DNA of 45,341 nt from an uncultured Porphyromonadaceae bacterium (GTDB taxonomy: Bacteria > Bacteroidota > Bacteroidia > Bacteroidales > Muribaculaceae), in the NCBI GenBank assembly GCA_947178165.1, contig CAMWXH010000011.1:1-45341 (forward strand), in the 5' to 3' direction. Positions 1-8,837 of the stretch are shown in pieces; position 1 is the stretch's first letter, and each line of letters starts with the position of its first letter. Both the position numbers and the translations under genes were made by a program. The notes beneath the pieces were generated by a model. That model did no database searches, was not told the DNA's origin, and was given only the letters and a program-made list of their open reading frames with translations.

Positions 1-58
1 GTCGAACTCCTCTTTAGAGAATGAAAATCTCTCGTCCTAACCGATAGACGAATGGACC
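1..58 (-). tRNA. tRNA-Glu (TTC), 3' part cut off by window edge
   Basis: The reverse strand starts at 58 with GGTCCATTCGTCTATCGG and carries a D-loop and an anticodon arm with TTC in a TTTTCAT loop, so it reads glutamate GAA/GAG codons. The T arm is entered but the 3' acceptor strand lies outside the window. It is almost identical to the complete tRNA-Glu at 398-472, which shows the same fold. It lies 55 bp downstream of rpsT on the same strand, so it could be processed from the same transcript. Confidence 0.9.
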
Positions 59-113
59 GACACAAATCACGGCCGCTGGCAACTAAGCAGGCCATGCGGC
101 GGATTTTACTATT

Positions 114-365
114 TTAAATTTTGTTGATGTGTTTCGCAAGAGAGCTGCAGAGGTTAGCGGCTTTATTCTTGGAAATGATATTTTTGCGGCCGAGACGCTG
201 GAGAAGAGCGCTGGTTTTGTTATATGCTTCTGTAGCTTCAGCTTTGTCGGTCATCTTACGGATGCGACGAACAGCATTGCGAGCTGTCTTTGCCCAGTAA
301 CGGTTCTGTAATCTTCTTTTTTCCGCCTGGCGAATTCTTTTTAATGACGATTTATGATTTGCCAT
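114..365 (-). CDS. rpsT: 30S ribosomal protein S20
   Basis: This is an 83-residue, strongly basic protein that opens [18 protein letters not shown], the hallmark N-terminus of S20. S20 binds 16S rRNA early in assembly of the 30S subunit. Length is normal for the family. The gene sits between two tRNA-Glu genes in the same orientation. I see no TAnnTTTG promoter in the 32 bp between it and the upstream tRNA, so it is probably read from the tRNA promoter at 505-535 and separated by tRNA processing (inference). Confidence 0.97.
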   Translation of the reverse strand: MANHKSSLKRIRQAEKRRLQNRYWAKTARNAVRRIRKMTDKAEATEAYNKTSALLQRLGRKNIISKNKAANLCSSLAKHINKI

Positions 366-397
366 TTTAAAAATTTCTTTGCTTGTTTAATGAAAAT

Positions 398-472
398 TGG
401 TAGCCCATAGCAGAGTCGAACTGCTCTTTAGAGAATGAAAATCTCTCGTCCTAACCGATAGACGAATGGGCC
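398..472 (-). tRNA. tRNA-Glu (TTC)
   Basis: A complete 75-nt cloverleaf is readable on the reverse strand: acceptor GGCCCAT pairs with ATGGGCT (first pair G-U), the anticodon is TTC, the T arm contains GTTCGAC, and the CCA end is encoded at 398-400. It differs from the left-edge copy only in the acceptor and T stems over the compared part. It reads glutamate codons. Confidence 0.95.
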
Positions 473-504
473 ACAATACAACTGCCTTTACGCACTTTGC
501 ACTG

Positions 505-535
505 CAAAGGTAAGCATATTTTCTGTAATGACAAA
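505..535 (-). promoter_or_regulatory. sigma-ABfr-type promoter for tRNA-Glu / rpsT / tRNA-Glu
   Basis: On the minus strand TTTG (532-535) is followed after 19 nt by TACCTTTG (505-512). This matches the Bacteroidota consensus TTTG-N19-21-TAnnTTTG. The predicted start is near 500, about 28 nt before the tRNA 5' end at 472. Confidence 0.75.
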
Positions 536-566
536 ACTTTTATTAAAAATCATCGATATTTTTTAT

Positions 567-574
567 TAATTTTG
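567..574 (+). promoter_or_regulatory. -7 box upstream of nucleoside kinase
   Basis: TAATTTTG matches the Bacteroidota -7 element TAnnTTTG and lies 72 bp before the kinase ATG at 646. No clear TTTG -33 element was found, so the assignment rests on the -7 box alone. Confidence 0.5.
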
Positions 575-645
575 CGGAAAAGGAGGGTTTTTAGGAGCAT
601 TTTCCTCTATGCAGGGGATATTATACGAAAAAAACAAGAGGGCTT

Positions 646-2328
646 ATGTCAAAGGAAATAGAAATATACTGCATTAACGTCGGATCATATATCACTGTCT
701 CAGGGGGCGACACGCCGGCCGATGTGGCGCGTCGTCTTGGAAGGGAGCTTAGGCTCTCGCCTATCTGCGCATTGGTGAATAATAAGACTGAGAATCTTGA
801 TTTCCCCATTTATGGACCCAAGCAGATAGAGTTTCTCGATTACCGGTCGAGGGCGGGGCTTGATGTCTATATCCGCTCCCTCTGCATGATGACATATAAG
901 GCAGTCACCGAGTGTTTCCCGGGTTACAGCTTGCGGATTGAGCTTTCCATTGCTAAAGGCCATTACTGCCGTCTCTACGACAGTGCAGGGAAGATGGCGA
1001 CGATGGATGAGAAGATGTGCCGGTTGCTTAAGGATAAACTCGAAGAGATTTCCGAAGCTGACCATATTTTTGAAAGGAAGGAGATGCTTACAAAGGATGT
1101 GATAGGGATATTCCAGAGCCAGGGACTCTACGACAAGGTGTCGCTCCTTGAAAGCGTGAAAGACCTATACACAACCTACTATCTCCTCGATGGCCTTGCC
1201 GACAGTTATTACGGTCCGTTGGCTCCCTCCACCGGACACATATCCCTCTTCGACGTGGTTCCGGCAAAGTCGGGTTTCCTATTGTTGGGTCCCGATCCCT
1301 CGGCTCCAGGAAAGGTGATGAAGCCTGTTTCGCAGCCTAAGCTTTACAAGGCTTTCACGGACTATCTTGATTTCAACCGTGTGATACGGGTTTCGAATGT
1401 CGGGGAGCTGAACCGCGCCATCGAAGAGCGACGCACTGCCGATCTCATCAATGTGGCTGAGGCAATGCACGATAAGCTCCTTGGCCGCATAAGCGATGAG
1501 ATAGCCCACAGGCGCGAGCGCGGGGAAGCCGGCATCGTGCTTCTTGCAGGTCCCTCCTCTTCGGGAAAGACCACCACATGCAAGCGTCTGGCAATCCAGC
1601 TGATGACAAACTGCATAGTGCCTAAGATGATTTCGCTCGACGATTATTTTGTTGACAGGGAGCATACTCCACGCGACGAGAGCGGCGACTATGATTATGA
1701 GCATCTTCACGCTCTTGACCTTGAGCGTTTCAACAGTGATCTTCAGGCGTTGCTGAGAGGGGAGGAGATTAATCTTCCCACCTACAGTTTTGAATTCGGG
1801 CGCCGCATTGAGAAGGAGAAACCTTTGCGCCTCGAAGGGAACGACGTGCTGCTGATTGAGGGCATTCACGGGCTTAACCCCGAACTCACGGCCTCAATTC
1901 CGCAGGAGAATATATATAAGGTATATGTCTCGGCCCTGACCACTCTCCGCATTGACGACCATAACTGGATATCCACTTCCGACAACCGCCTGCTAAGGCG
2001 CATCGTAAGGGATTATAAATACCGCCACACTTCGGCTCTCGACACTATAAGGCGATGGCCAAGCGTAAGGAGAGGGGAAGAGAGATGGATATTCCCTTTC
2101 CAGGAGAATGCCGATGCGATGTTCAATTCCTCTCTTATTTTCGAGATCGGGGTGATGAAGGAATATGCCGAGCCTCTTCTGCGCGACGTGCCTCACACAG
2201 CGCGTGAATATGCGCAGGCCTACCGTCTCCTCCGGTTCCTGAATTATTTCGAGCCCGTGCCGGCAGAGCAAGTGCCCACCACCTCTCTCCTCAGGGAATT
2301 CTTGGGCGGTTCCTCATTCAAATATTAA
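646..2328 (+). CDS. nucleoside kinase (TGS-like N-terminus plus uridine kinase domain)
   Basis: This 560-residue protein has an N-terminal TGS/ThrRS-like region (about 1-60) and a middle region resembling the second additional domain of threonyl-tRNA synthetase. Its C-terminal half is a uridine-kinase/phosphoribulokinase P-loop domain. The Walker A motif GPSSSGKTTT begins near residue 302, and the family motif SLDDYFVDREHTP follows about 40 residues later. By family it phosphorylates a nucleoside with ATP in the cytosol, but the substrate cannot be read from sequence and uridine is only the closest guess. The ATG at 646 directly precedes the conserved N-terminus. This long form is common in Bacteroidota and Firmicutes. 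Confidence 0.88.
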   Translation: MSKEIEIYCINVGSYITVSGGDTPADVARRLGRELRLSPICALVNNKTENLDFPIYGPKQIEFLDYRSRAGLDVYIRSLCMMTYKAVTECFPGYSLRIELSIAKGHYCRLYDSAGKMATMDEKMCRLLKDKLEEISEADHIFERKEMLTKDVIGIFQSQGLYDKVSLLESVKDLYTTYYLLDGLADSYYGPLAPSTGHISLFDVVPAKSGFLLLGPDPSAPGKVMKPVSQPKLYKAFTDYLDFNRVIRVSNVGELNRAIEERRTADLINVAEAMHDKLLGRISDEIAHRRERGEAGIVLLAGPSSSGKTTTCKRLAIQLMTNCIVPKMISLDDYFVDREHTPRDESGDYDYEHLHALDLERFNSDLQALLRGEEINLPTYSFEFGRRIEKEKPLRLEGNDVLLIEGIHGLNPELTASIPQENIYKVYVSALTTLRIDDHNWISTSDNRLLRRIVRDYKYRHTSALDTIRRWPSVRRGEERWIFPFQENADAMFNSSLIFEIGVMKEYAEPLLRDVPHTAREYAQAYRLLRFLNYFEPVPAEQVPTTSLLREFLGGSSFKY

Positions 2329-2335
2329 CCACTTG

Positions 2336-2376
2336 CCGGCGGAGCCGGTGCTCTTCTCATGACCGGCGGAGCCGGT
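2336..2376. repeat. two copies of a short GC-rich palindromic repeat
   Basis: The 14-mer CCGGCGGAGCCGGT occurs at 2336-2349 and again at 2363-2376. Each copy is itself a dyad, CCGGC-GGA-GCCGG. They lie between the kinase stop and the mgtE start and could form small hairpins in the intercistronic RNA. Confidence 0.6.
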
Positions 2377-2407
2377 TGCATTATAGAACAATAAAAAGGA
2401 AAAAGCA

Positions 2408-3772
2408 GTGAAGGACTTTACAGACCAGGATATCGAAAGAATCGAGAATCTCATAGAGGAACATAACGAGGAAGCTATCAAAAAAGAGCTTGCCGACCTT
2501 CACCCGGCCGACGTGGCGGAATTGTTCCAGAGCCTTAACCTCAGACAGGCGGAGTGGGTTTTCAACCTCATAGAGAATAAAGACCAGCAGGCCGATGTGC
2601 TGATGGAACTTGACGAGGAGGACCGAAAGAAGCTCCTCGAGGGGATGGATCCTGAACAGATTTCGCATTTCATCGACCTTCTCGATACTGACGATGCCGT
2701 TGACCTTATCCAGGAACTTGATGAGGAGGACCGCGAGGAGGTGATACAGAACATCGAGGATATGGAGCAAGCCGGCGATATCGTTGACCTGCTGCAATAT
2801 GATGAGGACACGGCCGGCGGTTTGATGGGCACCGAATATATAAAGGTGAATGAAAACCTTTCAATGCCCGACTGCCTGAAGGAGATGCGCCATCAGGCCG
2901 AAGACCTTGATGATATCTACTATGTGTACGTGGTTGATGACGATGACCGCCTCAAGGGGGTGTTGCCGTTGAAGAAGATGATCACCCATCCTTCGGTTTC
3001 TAAGATCAAGCACGTGATGGAGACCGACCCGGTGTCGGTTAAGGCAGATATGCCCATAGATGAAGTGGCGATCGATTTTGAGAAATATGACCTTGTGGCG
3101 ATGCCGGTTGTGGATAGCATCGGGCGTCTGGTTGGTCAGATCACCGTCGATGACGTGATGGATGAGGTGCGCGAGCAGAGTGAGCGCGACTACCAGCTCG
3201 CTTCAGGTATCTCCTCCGATATTGATGCCGACGACTCCATCTGGGCCCAGACCAAGGCGCGCTTGCCGTGGCTGCTGATAGGGATAATAGGCGGTCTGGT
3301 CAATTCGGTCATTTTGGGAGGATTCGAGGCTCAGCTGGCGGCCGTGACAGCCCTCGCATTCTTCATTCCCCTTATCGGCGGCACGGGAGGAAACGTGGGT
3401 GTGCAGGCCTCTGCAATTGTGGTGCAGGGTCTGGCAAACGGGCGTCTGGAGCTTGATGAGTTCTGGCCTCAGATATGGAAGGGCGTTAGGATAGCGCTGC
3501 TGAATGCGATAGTGATTTCGGCGGTGGTGCTTGGATATACGCTGCTGACTCAACCGGGCGATTACGCCCTCTGTTTCGCAGTATCCTCCTCTTTGTTCTG
3601 CGTTGTCATATTCGCCACTGTTTTCGGCACCCTGGTGCCGCTCACCCTTGAGAAGCTTAAAGTGAATCCCGCCCTGGCAACCGGCCCGTTCATACAGATC
3701 ACCAACGATGTGGTCGGACTTCTCATCTATGTGGGCATGGCGGTGTGGATGCTTAAGGTTTTCCCCCACTGA
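2408..3772 (+). CDS. mgtE: magnesium transporter MgtE
   Basis: At 454 residues this has the full MgtE layout. The acidic N-terminal superhelical domain (about 1-130) has repeated LDEEDR/ELDEEDRE segments. Two CBS domains follow (about 135-260), and a five-helix membrane domain starts near residue 275. The pore signature PLIGGTGGNVGVQAS is present. The family moves Mg2+ across the inner membrane, and the N and CBS domains sense cytosolic Mg2+. The start is a GTG at 2408 preceded by an AAGGA-like stretch; no ATG in frame fits better. It lies 79 bp after the kinase gene and may be read with it. Confidence 0.95.
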   Translation: MKDFTDQDIERIENLIEEHNEEAIKKELADLHPADVAELFQSLNLRQAEWVFNLIENKDQQADVLMELDEEDRKKLLEGMDPEQISHFIDLLDTDDAVDLIQELDEEDREEVIQNIEDMEQAGDIVDLLQYDEDTAGGLMGTEYIKVNENLSMPDCLKEMRHQAEDLDDIYYVYVVDDDDRLKGVLPLKKMITHPSVSKIKHVMETDPVSVKADMPIDEVAIDFEKYDLVAMPVVDSIGRLVGQITVDDVMDEVREQSERDYQLASGISSDIDADDSIWAQTKARLPWLLIGIIGGLVNSVILGGFEAQLAAVTALAFFIPLIGGTGGNVGVQASAIVVQGLANGRLELDEFWPQIWKGVRIALLNAIVISAVVLGYTLLTQPGDYALCFAVSSSLFCVVIFATVFGTLVPLTLEKLKVNPALATGPFIQITNDVVGLLIYVGMAVWMLKVFPH

Positions 3773-3830
3773 TTTCTATACAAGCGAATTACGGTCTCTC
3801 CATTAAAATAAAAAAGATAAAAAATTTCCG

Positions 3831-6467
3831 ATGGCAAAGATAGCGGAAACCCCACTTATGGGTCAATATGCCGAGATGAAGAAGAAGCATCCCGATGCAA
3901 TCCTTCTTTTCAGGGTAGGCGATTTTTATGAAACATTCTCTGAGGATGCGATCGCTGCATCGGAGATTCTCGGGATAACCCTGACACGACGGGCCAACGG
4001 CAAGGCTGCCTACGTGGAATTGGCAGGTTTTCCGCATCATGCACTCGACACTTACCTCCCCAAGCTCGTGAGGGCCGGGAAGAGGGTGGCTATCTGCGAG
4101 CAGCTCGAAGACCCGAAGCTTGCCAAGAAGCTCGTGAAGCGGGGCATAACCGAGCTTGTCACCCCCGGTGTGAACCTTAACGATAATTCCCTCACGGCAC
4201 GCGAGAATAATTATCTTGCCGGAGTACACATCAGCAAGAATGCAATAGGGGTGGCTTTTCTTGACCTCTCCACCGGAGAATTTCTGTGTGCGCGTGGAGA
4301 GCCGGCCTACATAGACAAGCTGTTGGGGAATATCTCTCCCAAAGAACTTCTCCGCATGCACGGCACGCGTGCTTTCTGCGAGGAGAATTTCAGCTACCGT
4401 TGCGCCACTTTCGAACTCGATGATTGGGTATATACCACTGATGCGGCCGAAACGCGCCTTATCCGCCAATTCGGCACAACCGGATTGAAAGGGTTCGGGC
4501 TCGACGGCATGCCGGAGGCTGTGATTGCCGCTGGATCGCTGCTTCATTATCTCGACCTCACGCAGCATACTGATATATCTCACATAACCACCCTTGGGCG
4601 CATCGACCGCGATCTCTATATGCACCTCGACAAGTTCACGGTGCGTAATTTAGAATTGCTCCATCCTCTTTCGGAGGGAGGAATGTCTTTGCTTTCGGTC
4701 ATAGACAAGACGCTGACCCCTATGGGGGCGCGCCTTTTGCGGAAGTGGGTCTCCTTTCCGCTTCTTTCTATTGAGGAGATAGGGCAACGCCACGAGGGGG
4801 TGGAATATTTCTTCCGCGACCCGGCATGCCGTGAGCGCGTGGAGACAGCCCTCCGCGGTATAGGCGACCTTGAGCGTCTCGGAGGGAAGGCTTCAGCCAA
4901 ACGTATCTCGCCACGCGATTTCCTGCGTCTGCGCGATGCCCTTGAAGGATGCGCCGATATAAAGAGAGCCTTGGAGGAGAGCGAGTCCGCGCTTCTGAAA
5001 GCTTACGCAAAGGAGATGGCCGATGTGAGCCAGCTGAGCCAGACAATCAGCAAGGTGATAAGCGAGGATGCGCCGGCGGTGACTGGACGACCCGGAGCCA
5101 TTGCCTGGGGTGTTGATATAGAGCTTGATGAGTTGCGTTCCCTTCACGCCCATAGCCGCGAGGCACTGAATAATATTCGTGACCGTGAAAGCGAAGCCAC
5201 AGGAATCCCGTCGCTTAAGATCTCATTCAATAATGTGTTTGGATATTATATTGAGGTTCGCAACACTCACAAGGATAAGGTGCCCCCGACATGGATAAGG
5301 AAGCAGACGCTGGTGAATGCGGAGCGTTACATCACGGAGGAGCTGAAGGAATATGAGGATAAGATAATGGGGGCGGAGGAGAAAACAGCGGCGATAGAGG
5401 CCCGGATATTCAATGAACTTGTGGAGGGGACGGCACGTTTTATCCGCGACATCCAGAGCAACGCGGCGGTGGCTGCGCGCATCGACTGCCTGCATTCCTT
5501 TGCCGTGGGAGCCGAGCAGTATGGCTATGTGCGCCCGGAGGTGAACGATTCCATGCGCATCTCCATCAGAGAAGGGCGGCATCCGGTTATTGAACGCCGT
5601 CTTCCTGCCGGCGAGCCATACATATCAAACAGCGTGGAACTCGATTCCGACAAGCAGCAGATAATGATGATCACGGGGCCCAACATGAGCGGTAAATCTG
5701 CCTTGCTCCGACAGACAGCGCTCATAACCCTCATGGCTCAGATAGGCTCATTCGTGCCTGCGGAGGGAGCGCAGATCGGAATTGTGGATAAGATATTCAC
5801 GCGTGTGGGAGCCAGCGACAATATATCTTCGGGAGAATCAACCTTTATGGTGGAGATGAACGAAGCGGCCGCCATCCTTAACAATATGAGTGCGCGTTCG
5901 CTCATACTTTTCGATGAATTGGGCCGGGGCACTTCCACCTACGACGGCATCTCGATAGCCTGGGCTATTGTGGAACATATACACGAAAACGGACGGTTCC
6001 GCCCCAAGACTCTTTTCGCTACGCATTACCATGAGCTCAATGAGATGGAAAAGAGTTTCAAGCGCATAGCAAATTACAATGTCTCCGTGAAAGAAGCGGG
6101 GGGGAAAGTTATCTTTATGCGCAAGCTCGTGCCGGGAGGGTCAGCCCACAGTTTCGGAATCCATGTGGCTAAATTGGCGGGCATGCCTCCTTCGATAGTG
6201 AAACGCTCCAATCAGGTGCTTGCCCGTCTCGAATCTGCTTCAGGCGAAAACGGGGGTGAACCGGATAGTAAAAGCGGGGCGAAAGCTAAGAAAATCAAAG
6301 GTCTCGGAGAGGCAAGGCAGGGTTATCAGATGTCATTCTTCCAGCTCGACGACCCGTTGCTGTCGCAGATACGCGACCGCCTTCTGGGCATTGATATTGA
6401 TAACCTCACCCCTCTGCAGGCCCTTACCACCCTGCATGACCTCAAATCCCTTCTCACCGGGAAGTAG
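3831..6467 (+). CDS. mutS: DNA mismatch repair protein MutS
   Basis: This 878-residue protein is a full-length MutS. The N-terminal mismatch-reading domain contains [10 protein letters not shown], where the Phe and Glu match the mismatch-wedge F-x-E motif. The C-terminal ABC-type ATPase has Walker [14 protein letters not shown] at about 616, the [20 protein letters not shown] signature, Walker [16 protein letters not shown] and the H-loop FATHYHEL. MutS recognises base mismatches and recruits MutL after replication. Nothing is missing. It begins 58 bp after mgtE. Confidence 0.98.
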   Translation: MAKIAETPLMGQYAEMKKKHPDAILLFRVGDFYETFSEDAIAASEILGITLTRRANGKAAYVELAGFPHHALDTYLPKLVRAGKRVAICEQLEDPKLAKKLVKRGITELVTPGVNLNDNSLTARENNYLAGVHISKNAIGVAFLDLSTGEFLCARGEPAYIDKLLGNISPKELLRMHGTRAFCEENFSYRCATFELDDWVYTTDAAETRLIRQFGTTGLKGFGLDGMPEAVIAAGSLLHYLDLTQHTDISHITTLGRIDRDLYMHLDKFTVRNLELLHPLSEGGMSLLSVIDKTLTPMGARLLRKWVSFPLLSIEEIGQRHEGVEYFFRDPACRERVETALRGIGDLERLGGKASAKRISPRDFLRLRDALEGCADIKRALEESESALLKAYAKEMADVSQLSQTISKVISEDAPAVTGRPGAIAWGVDIELDELRSLHAHSREALNNIRDRESEATGIPSLKISFNNVFGYYIEVRNTHKDKVPPTWIRKQTLVNAERYITEELKEYEDKIMGAEEKTAAIEARIFNELVEGTARFIRDIQSNAAVAARIDCLHSFAVGAEQYGYVRPEVNDSMRISIREGRHPVIERRLPAGEPYISNSVELDSDKQQIMMITGPNMSGKSALLRQTALITLMAQIGSFVPAEGAQIGIVDKIFTRVGASDNISSGESTFMVEMNEAAAILNNMSARSLILFDELGRGTSTYDGISIAWAIVEHIHENGRFRPKTLFATHYHELNEMEKSFKRIANYNVSVKEAGGKVIFMRKLVPGGSAHSFGIHVAKLAGMPPSIVKRSNQVLARLESASGENGGEPDSKSGAKAKKIKGLGEARQGYQMSFFQLDDPLLSQIRDRLLGIDIDNLTPLQALTTLHDLKSLLTGK

Positions 6468-6528
6468 GATGAATAACAGAGACCTCCTTTTCAACCCAAT
6501 GGACCGGGTTGCATAAAAATATAAAAAA

Positions 6529-7314
6529 ATGGGAAAAGACCAGACAATATTATTTCATTCCACTATCTTCGGCCCTATTCACAGCCGCCGCTTAGGCGTA
6601 TCGCTGGGGGTTAACCTTATGCCTTCCGATGGCAAGGTGTGTTCGTTCGACTGCATCTATTGCGAGGCCGGTTATAATGCCCAGGGTGCTGGAAAGAGCG
6701 GACTCCCTACGCGTGAAAAGGTGAGGGAGGATCTTGAGCGGAAACTCTCTGAAATGCATTATAACGGGGATTCCCTTGATGTGATAACCTTCTCCGGGAA
6801 TGGCGAGCCTACGCTCCATCCCGATTTTGCCGGAGTGATTGATGATACGATTGCCTTGCGCGACCGCTTTTATCCCGAAGCAAAGGTATCGGTACTGACC
6901 AATTCAACCCGTATCTTTGATCCCATGGTTGCCGAAGCCTTGAAGAAGGTTGACAACAATATCCTGAAACTTGATTCAGCCATTGATCCTACAATGCGAC
7001 TGATAGATGCGCCTGCTTCAAAGGACTTCACTGTGGAACGTGTGGTAGAGGGATTGAAACAATTCTCAGGCACCGGTGTGATTCAGACCATGCTCCTTCG
7101 CGGAGAGCATAAAGGAGAAAAGGTTGACAACACCACGCCCGAGGAGGTAAATGCTCTGATTGAAGCCTATAAGGCAATTGCACCGCGCGAGGTGATGCTG
7201 TATAGCCTGGACCGCAGCACGCCTGAAGAGAAATTGCAACGTGTGAGCAAGGAAGAGCTCGACAGGATAGCCTCTCTTGTCCGCGATGCAGGCATCAACG
7301 TAATCAGTTATTGA
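6529..7314 (+). CDS. radical SAM protein (COG0731-like)
   Basis: At 261 residues, this enzyme has a radical SAM cluster motif with unusual spacing C38-x3-C42-x2-C45 (CSFDCIYC), which would hold a 4Fe-4S cluster and bind S-adenosylmethionine. The following GNGEPTLHPDF is the GGEP-type SAM-binding segment. Overall it resembles the Fe-S oxidoreductase group related to wyosine-base enzymes, but bacterial members have no assigned reaction and I do not claim one. It starts 61 bp after mutS; a short hairpin (CAACCC/GGGTTG) precedes it. Confidence 0.85.
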   Translation: MGKDQTILFHSTIFGPIHSRRLGVSLGVNLMPSDGKVCSFDCIYCEAGYNAQGAGKSGLPTREKVREDLERKLSEMHYNGDSLDVITFSGNGEPTLHPDFAGVIDDTIALRDRFYPEAKVSVLTNSTRIFDPMVAEALKKVDNNILKLDSAIDPTMRLIDAPASKDFTVERVVEGLKQFSGTGVIQTMLLRGEHKGEKVDNTTPEEVNALIEAYKAIAPREVMLYSLDRSTPEEKLQRVSKEELDRIASLVRDAGINVISY

Positions 7315-7333
7315 TTGTAAGAACGCACCGATG

Positions 7334-7359
7334 TACGGACGCACCCCGGTGCGTCCGTA
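7334..7359. repeat. 12-bp perfect inverted repeat (hairpin)
   Basis: TACGGACGCACC (7334-7345) and GGTGCGTCCGTA (7348-7359) are exact reverse complements separated by CC. There is no T run on either side, so it is not a typical terminator. A partial copy of the motif (AACGCACCG) sits just upstream at 7322-7330 and a GGTGCATCCG remnant just downstream at 7387-7396, suggesting a dispersed palindromic repeat family. Confidence 0.7.
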
Positions 7360-7411
7360 GAATTATGGTGAACTCCATGGAATAACGGTGCATCCGAAAA
7401 ATACAGAATAT

Positions 7412-8338
7412 ATGATTTTTCCAAATAGTCTCAAACGTGGCGACCGCATAGCTATCCTGTCCCCCTCTTCTCCTGTAAAGGAGGAATATATCGACAGGGC
7501 TTCTGAGTTTTTGGTTTCTGAAGGCTTTGAGCCGGTGGTGATGCCTTTTGCCAAAGGGCCGGCGAGCGGAAGCTATGCCTCGACAGCGGAACAACGCCTT
7601 GATGATTTCATTTCGGCATGGGAGGATGACTCCATACGCGCTATTCTCTGTTCACGAGGGGGATATGGGGCAGTGCATCTTTTACGCTCTTTGCCGGCTG
7701 AGTTTTTGCGCCAGGATCCTAAATGGCTGATAGGCTATTCAGATATATCGGCGCTTCACGCTATGCTCCTTAAAGCCGGGGTGGCATCGATACATTCACC
7801 CATGGCGAAGCATCTCTCGGAGGAGGATGCGCAGGATTTCTGTGTACGTTCGCTGATTAGGATTCTGAAAGGGAATTTTCCTTTGGAATATGAAGTGCCG
7901 TCTCACCCATATAACATTGACGGGGAGGCTGAGGGGATCCTTGCCGGAGGGAATCTGGCAGTGCTTAACGGGCTTTTCGGCACTGCCTACGACATATTGC
8001 AGGAGGGGGTGATCCTATTCATAGAAGATATATCGGAAGCGATATATGCAGTGGAAAGGATGCTTTATCACATCCTTCTCTCCGGGGGCTTTGACAGGAT
8101 AAAGGGATTGATAATAGGGAGGTTCACCGAATATCGACCTGACAAGAATTTCTCCTCTATGGAGGATATGATAAAAGCCTTTCTTGAAAAGGAAGGCATC
8201 AAAGGCATCCCTGTGGCCTTTAACTTTCCAGTAGGGCACGTTAAGGAGAATTACCCCCTTGTGGAGGGAGCCACAGCGAAGTTGACAGTCACATCAGATG
8301 TAGTAAAATTAAGCATGAGTAACCCCATGACCTTATAA
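7412..8338 (+). CDS. LD-carboxypeptidase (peptidase family S66)
   Basis: The protein is 308 residues from the ATG at 7412; a GTG at 7388 in the same frame would add eight non-conserved residues overlapping repeat debris, so I prefer 7412. It has the S66 landmarks: RGDRIAILSPSSP at the start, CSRGGYGAVHLL, the nucleophile serine in GYSDISALH (S110), the acid segment FIEDISEAIYAVERML and the histidine in FPVGHVKENYPL. Family members cut the L,D bond before the terminal D-Ala of murein tetrapeptides during peptidoglycan recycling. No signal peptide is visible, fitting a cytosolic LdcA-type enzyme. Confidence 0.9.
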   Translation: MIFPNSLKRGDRIAILSPSSPVKEEYIDRASEFLVSEGFEPVVMPFAKGPASGSYASTAEQRLDDFISAWEDDSIRAILCSRGGYGAVHLLRSLPAEFLRQDPKWLIGYSDISALHAMLLKAGVASIHSPMAKHLSEEDAQDFCVRSLIRILKGNFPLEYEVPSHPYNIDGEAEGILAGGNLAVLNGLFGTAYDILQEGVILFIEDISEAIYAVERMLYHILLSGGFDRIKGLIIGRFTEYRPDKNFSSMEDMIKAFLEKEGIKGIPVAFNFPVGHVKENYPLVEGATAKLTVTSDVVKLSMSNPMTL

Positions 8339-8363
8339 CCTCATAACAATAGAATCTTATAAA

Positions 8364-8759
8364 ATGGCAAAACAGGAATATATAGATAAGAACCGTGCGT
8401 GGCTGCAAGCAAAGGCACAAGAGCCGGGTGTTAAACCGCTCGATAAAGGGATATATTATAAGGAGATAAAGAAGGGGAAGGGCGGTCCGACCCCTAATCG
8501 CGGAAGTGTTGTTACGGCGCATTACGTTGGGAAGACCATCAATGGGAAGACCTTCGACAGCAGCCGTGGCGGTGTAGCCCCGGCTTTCCGTCTCCGCGAC
8601 CTGATACCGGGATGGATAATAGCGTTGCAGCAGATGCACGTCGGCGACCGCTGGGAGGTCTATATTCCGGCAGAGCAGGCATACGGAAAGATGAATCAGC
8701 CCGGCATTCCGGGAGGTTCCACCCTCATCTTCGACATCGAACTGATGGGGATAGCATAA
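8364..8759 (+). CDS. FKBP-type peptidyl-prolyl cis-trans isomerase
   Basis: This is 131 residues with a short basic N-terminal helix (about 1-40) and one FKBP domain. It carries VTAHYVGKTINGKTFDSS, the active-site stretch LIPGWIIALQQMHVGDRWEVYIPAEQAYG and the closing STLIFDIELMGI. It would catalyse proline isomerisation in protein folding. No signal peptide or lipobox is seen, so it is probably cytosolic. It starts 25 bp after the LD-carboxypeptidase gene, suggesting joint transcription. Confidence 0.92.
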   Translation: MAKQEYIDKNRAWLQAKAQEPGVKPLDKGIYYKEIKKGKGGPTPNRGSVVTAHYVGKTINGKTFDSSRGGVAPAFRLRDLIPGWIIALQQMHVGDRWEVYIPAEQAYGKMNQPGIPGGSTLIFDIELMGIA

Positions 8760-8784
8760 GCGAGGGTATTATGTGTTAATATCT

Positions 8785-8815
8785 TTTGTAAATTAAAATC
8801 TATTGTGTACATTTG
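8785..8815 (+). promoter_or_regulatory. promoter of the ATPase/nuclease-like pair
   Basis: TTTG (8785-8788), 19 nt, then TACATTTG (8808-8815) is an exact match to the Bacteroidota promoter consensus. The predicted start is near 8820, leaving a leader of about 18 nt before the ATG at 8838. The pair is therefore a separate transcription unit from the FKBP gene. Confidence 0.8.
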
Positions 8816-8837
8816 TAACTGAGTAATATCCATAGAA

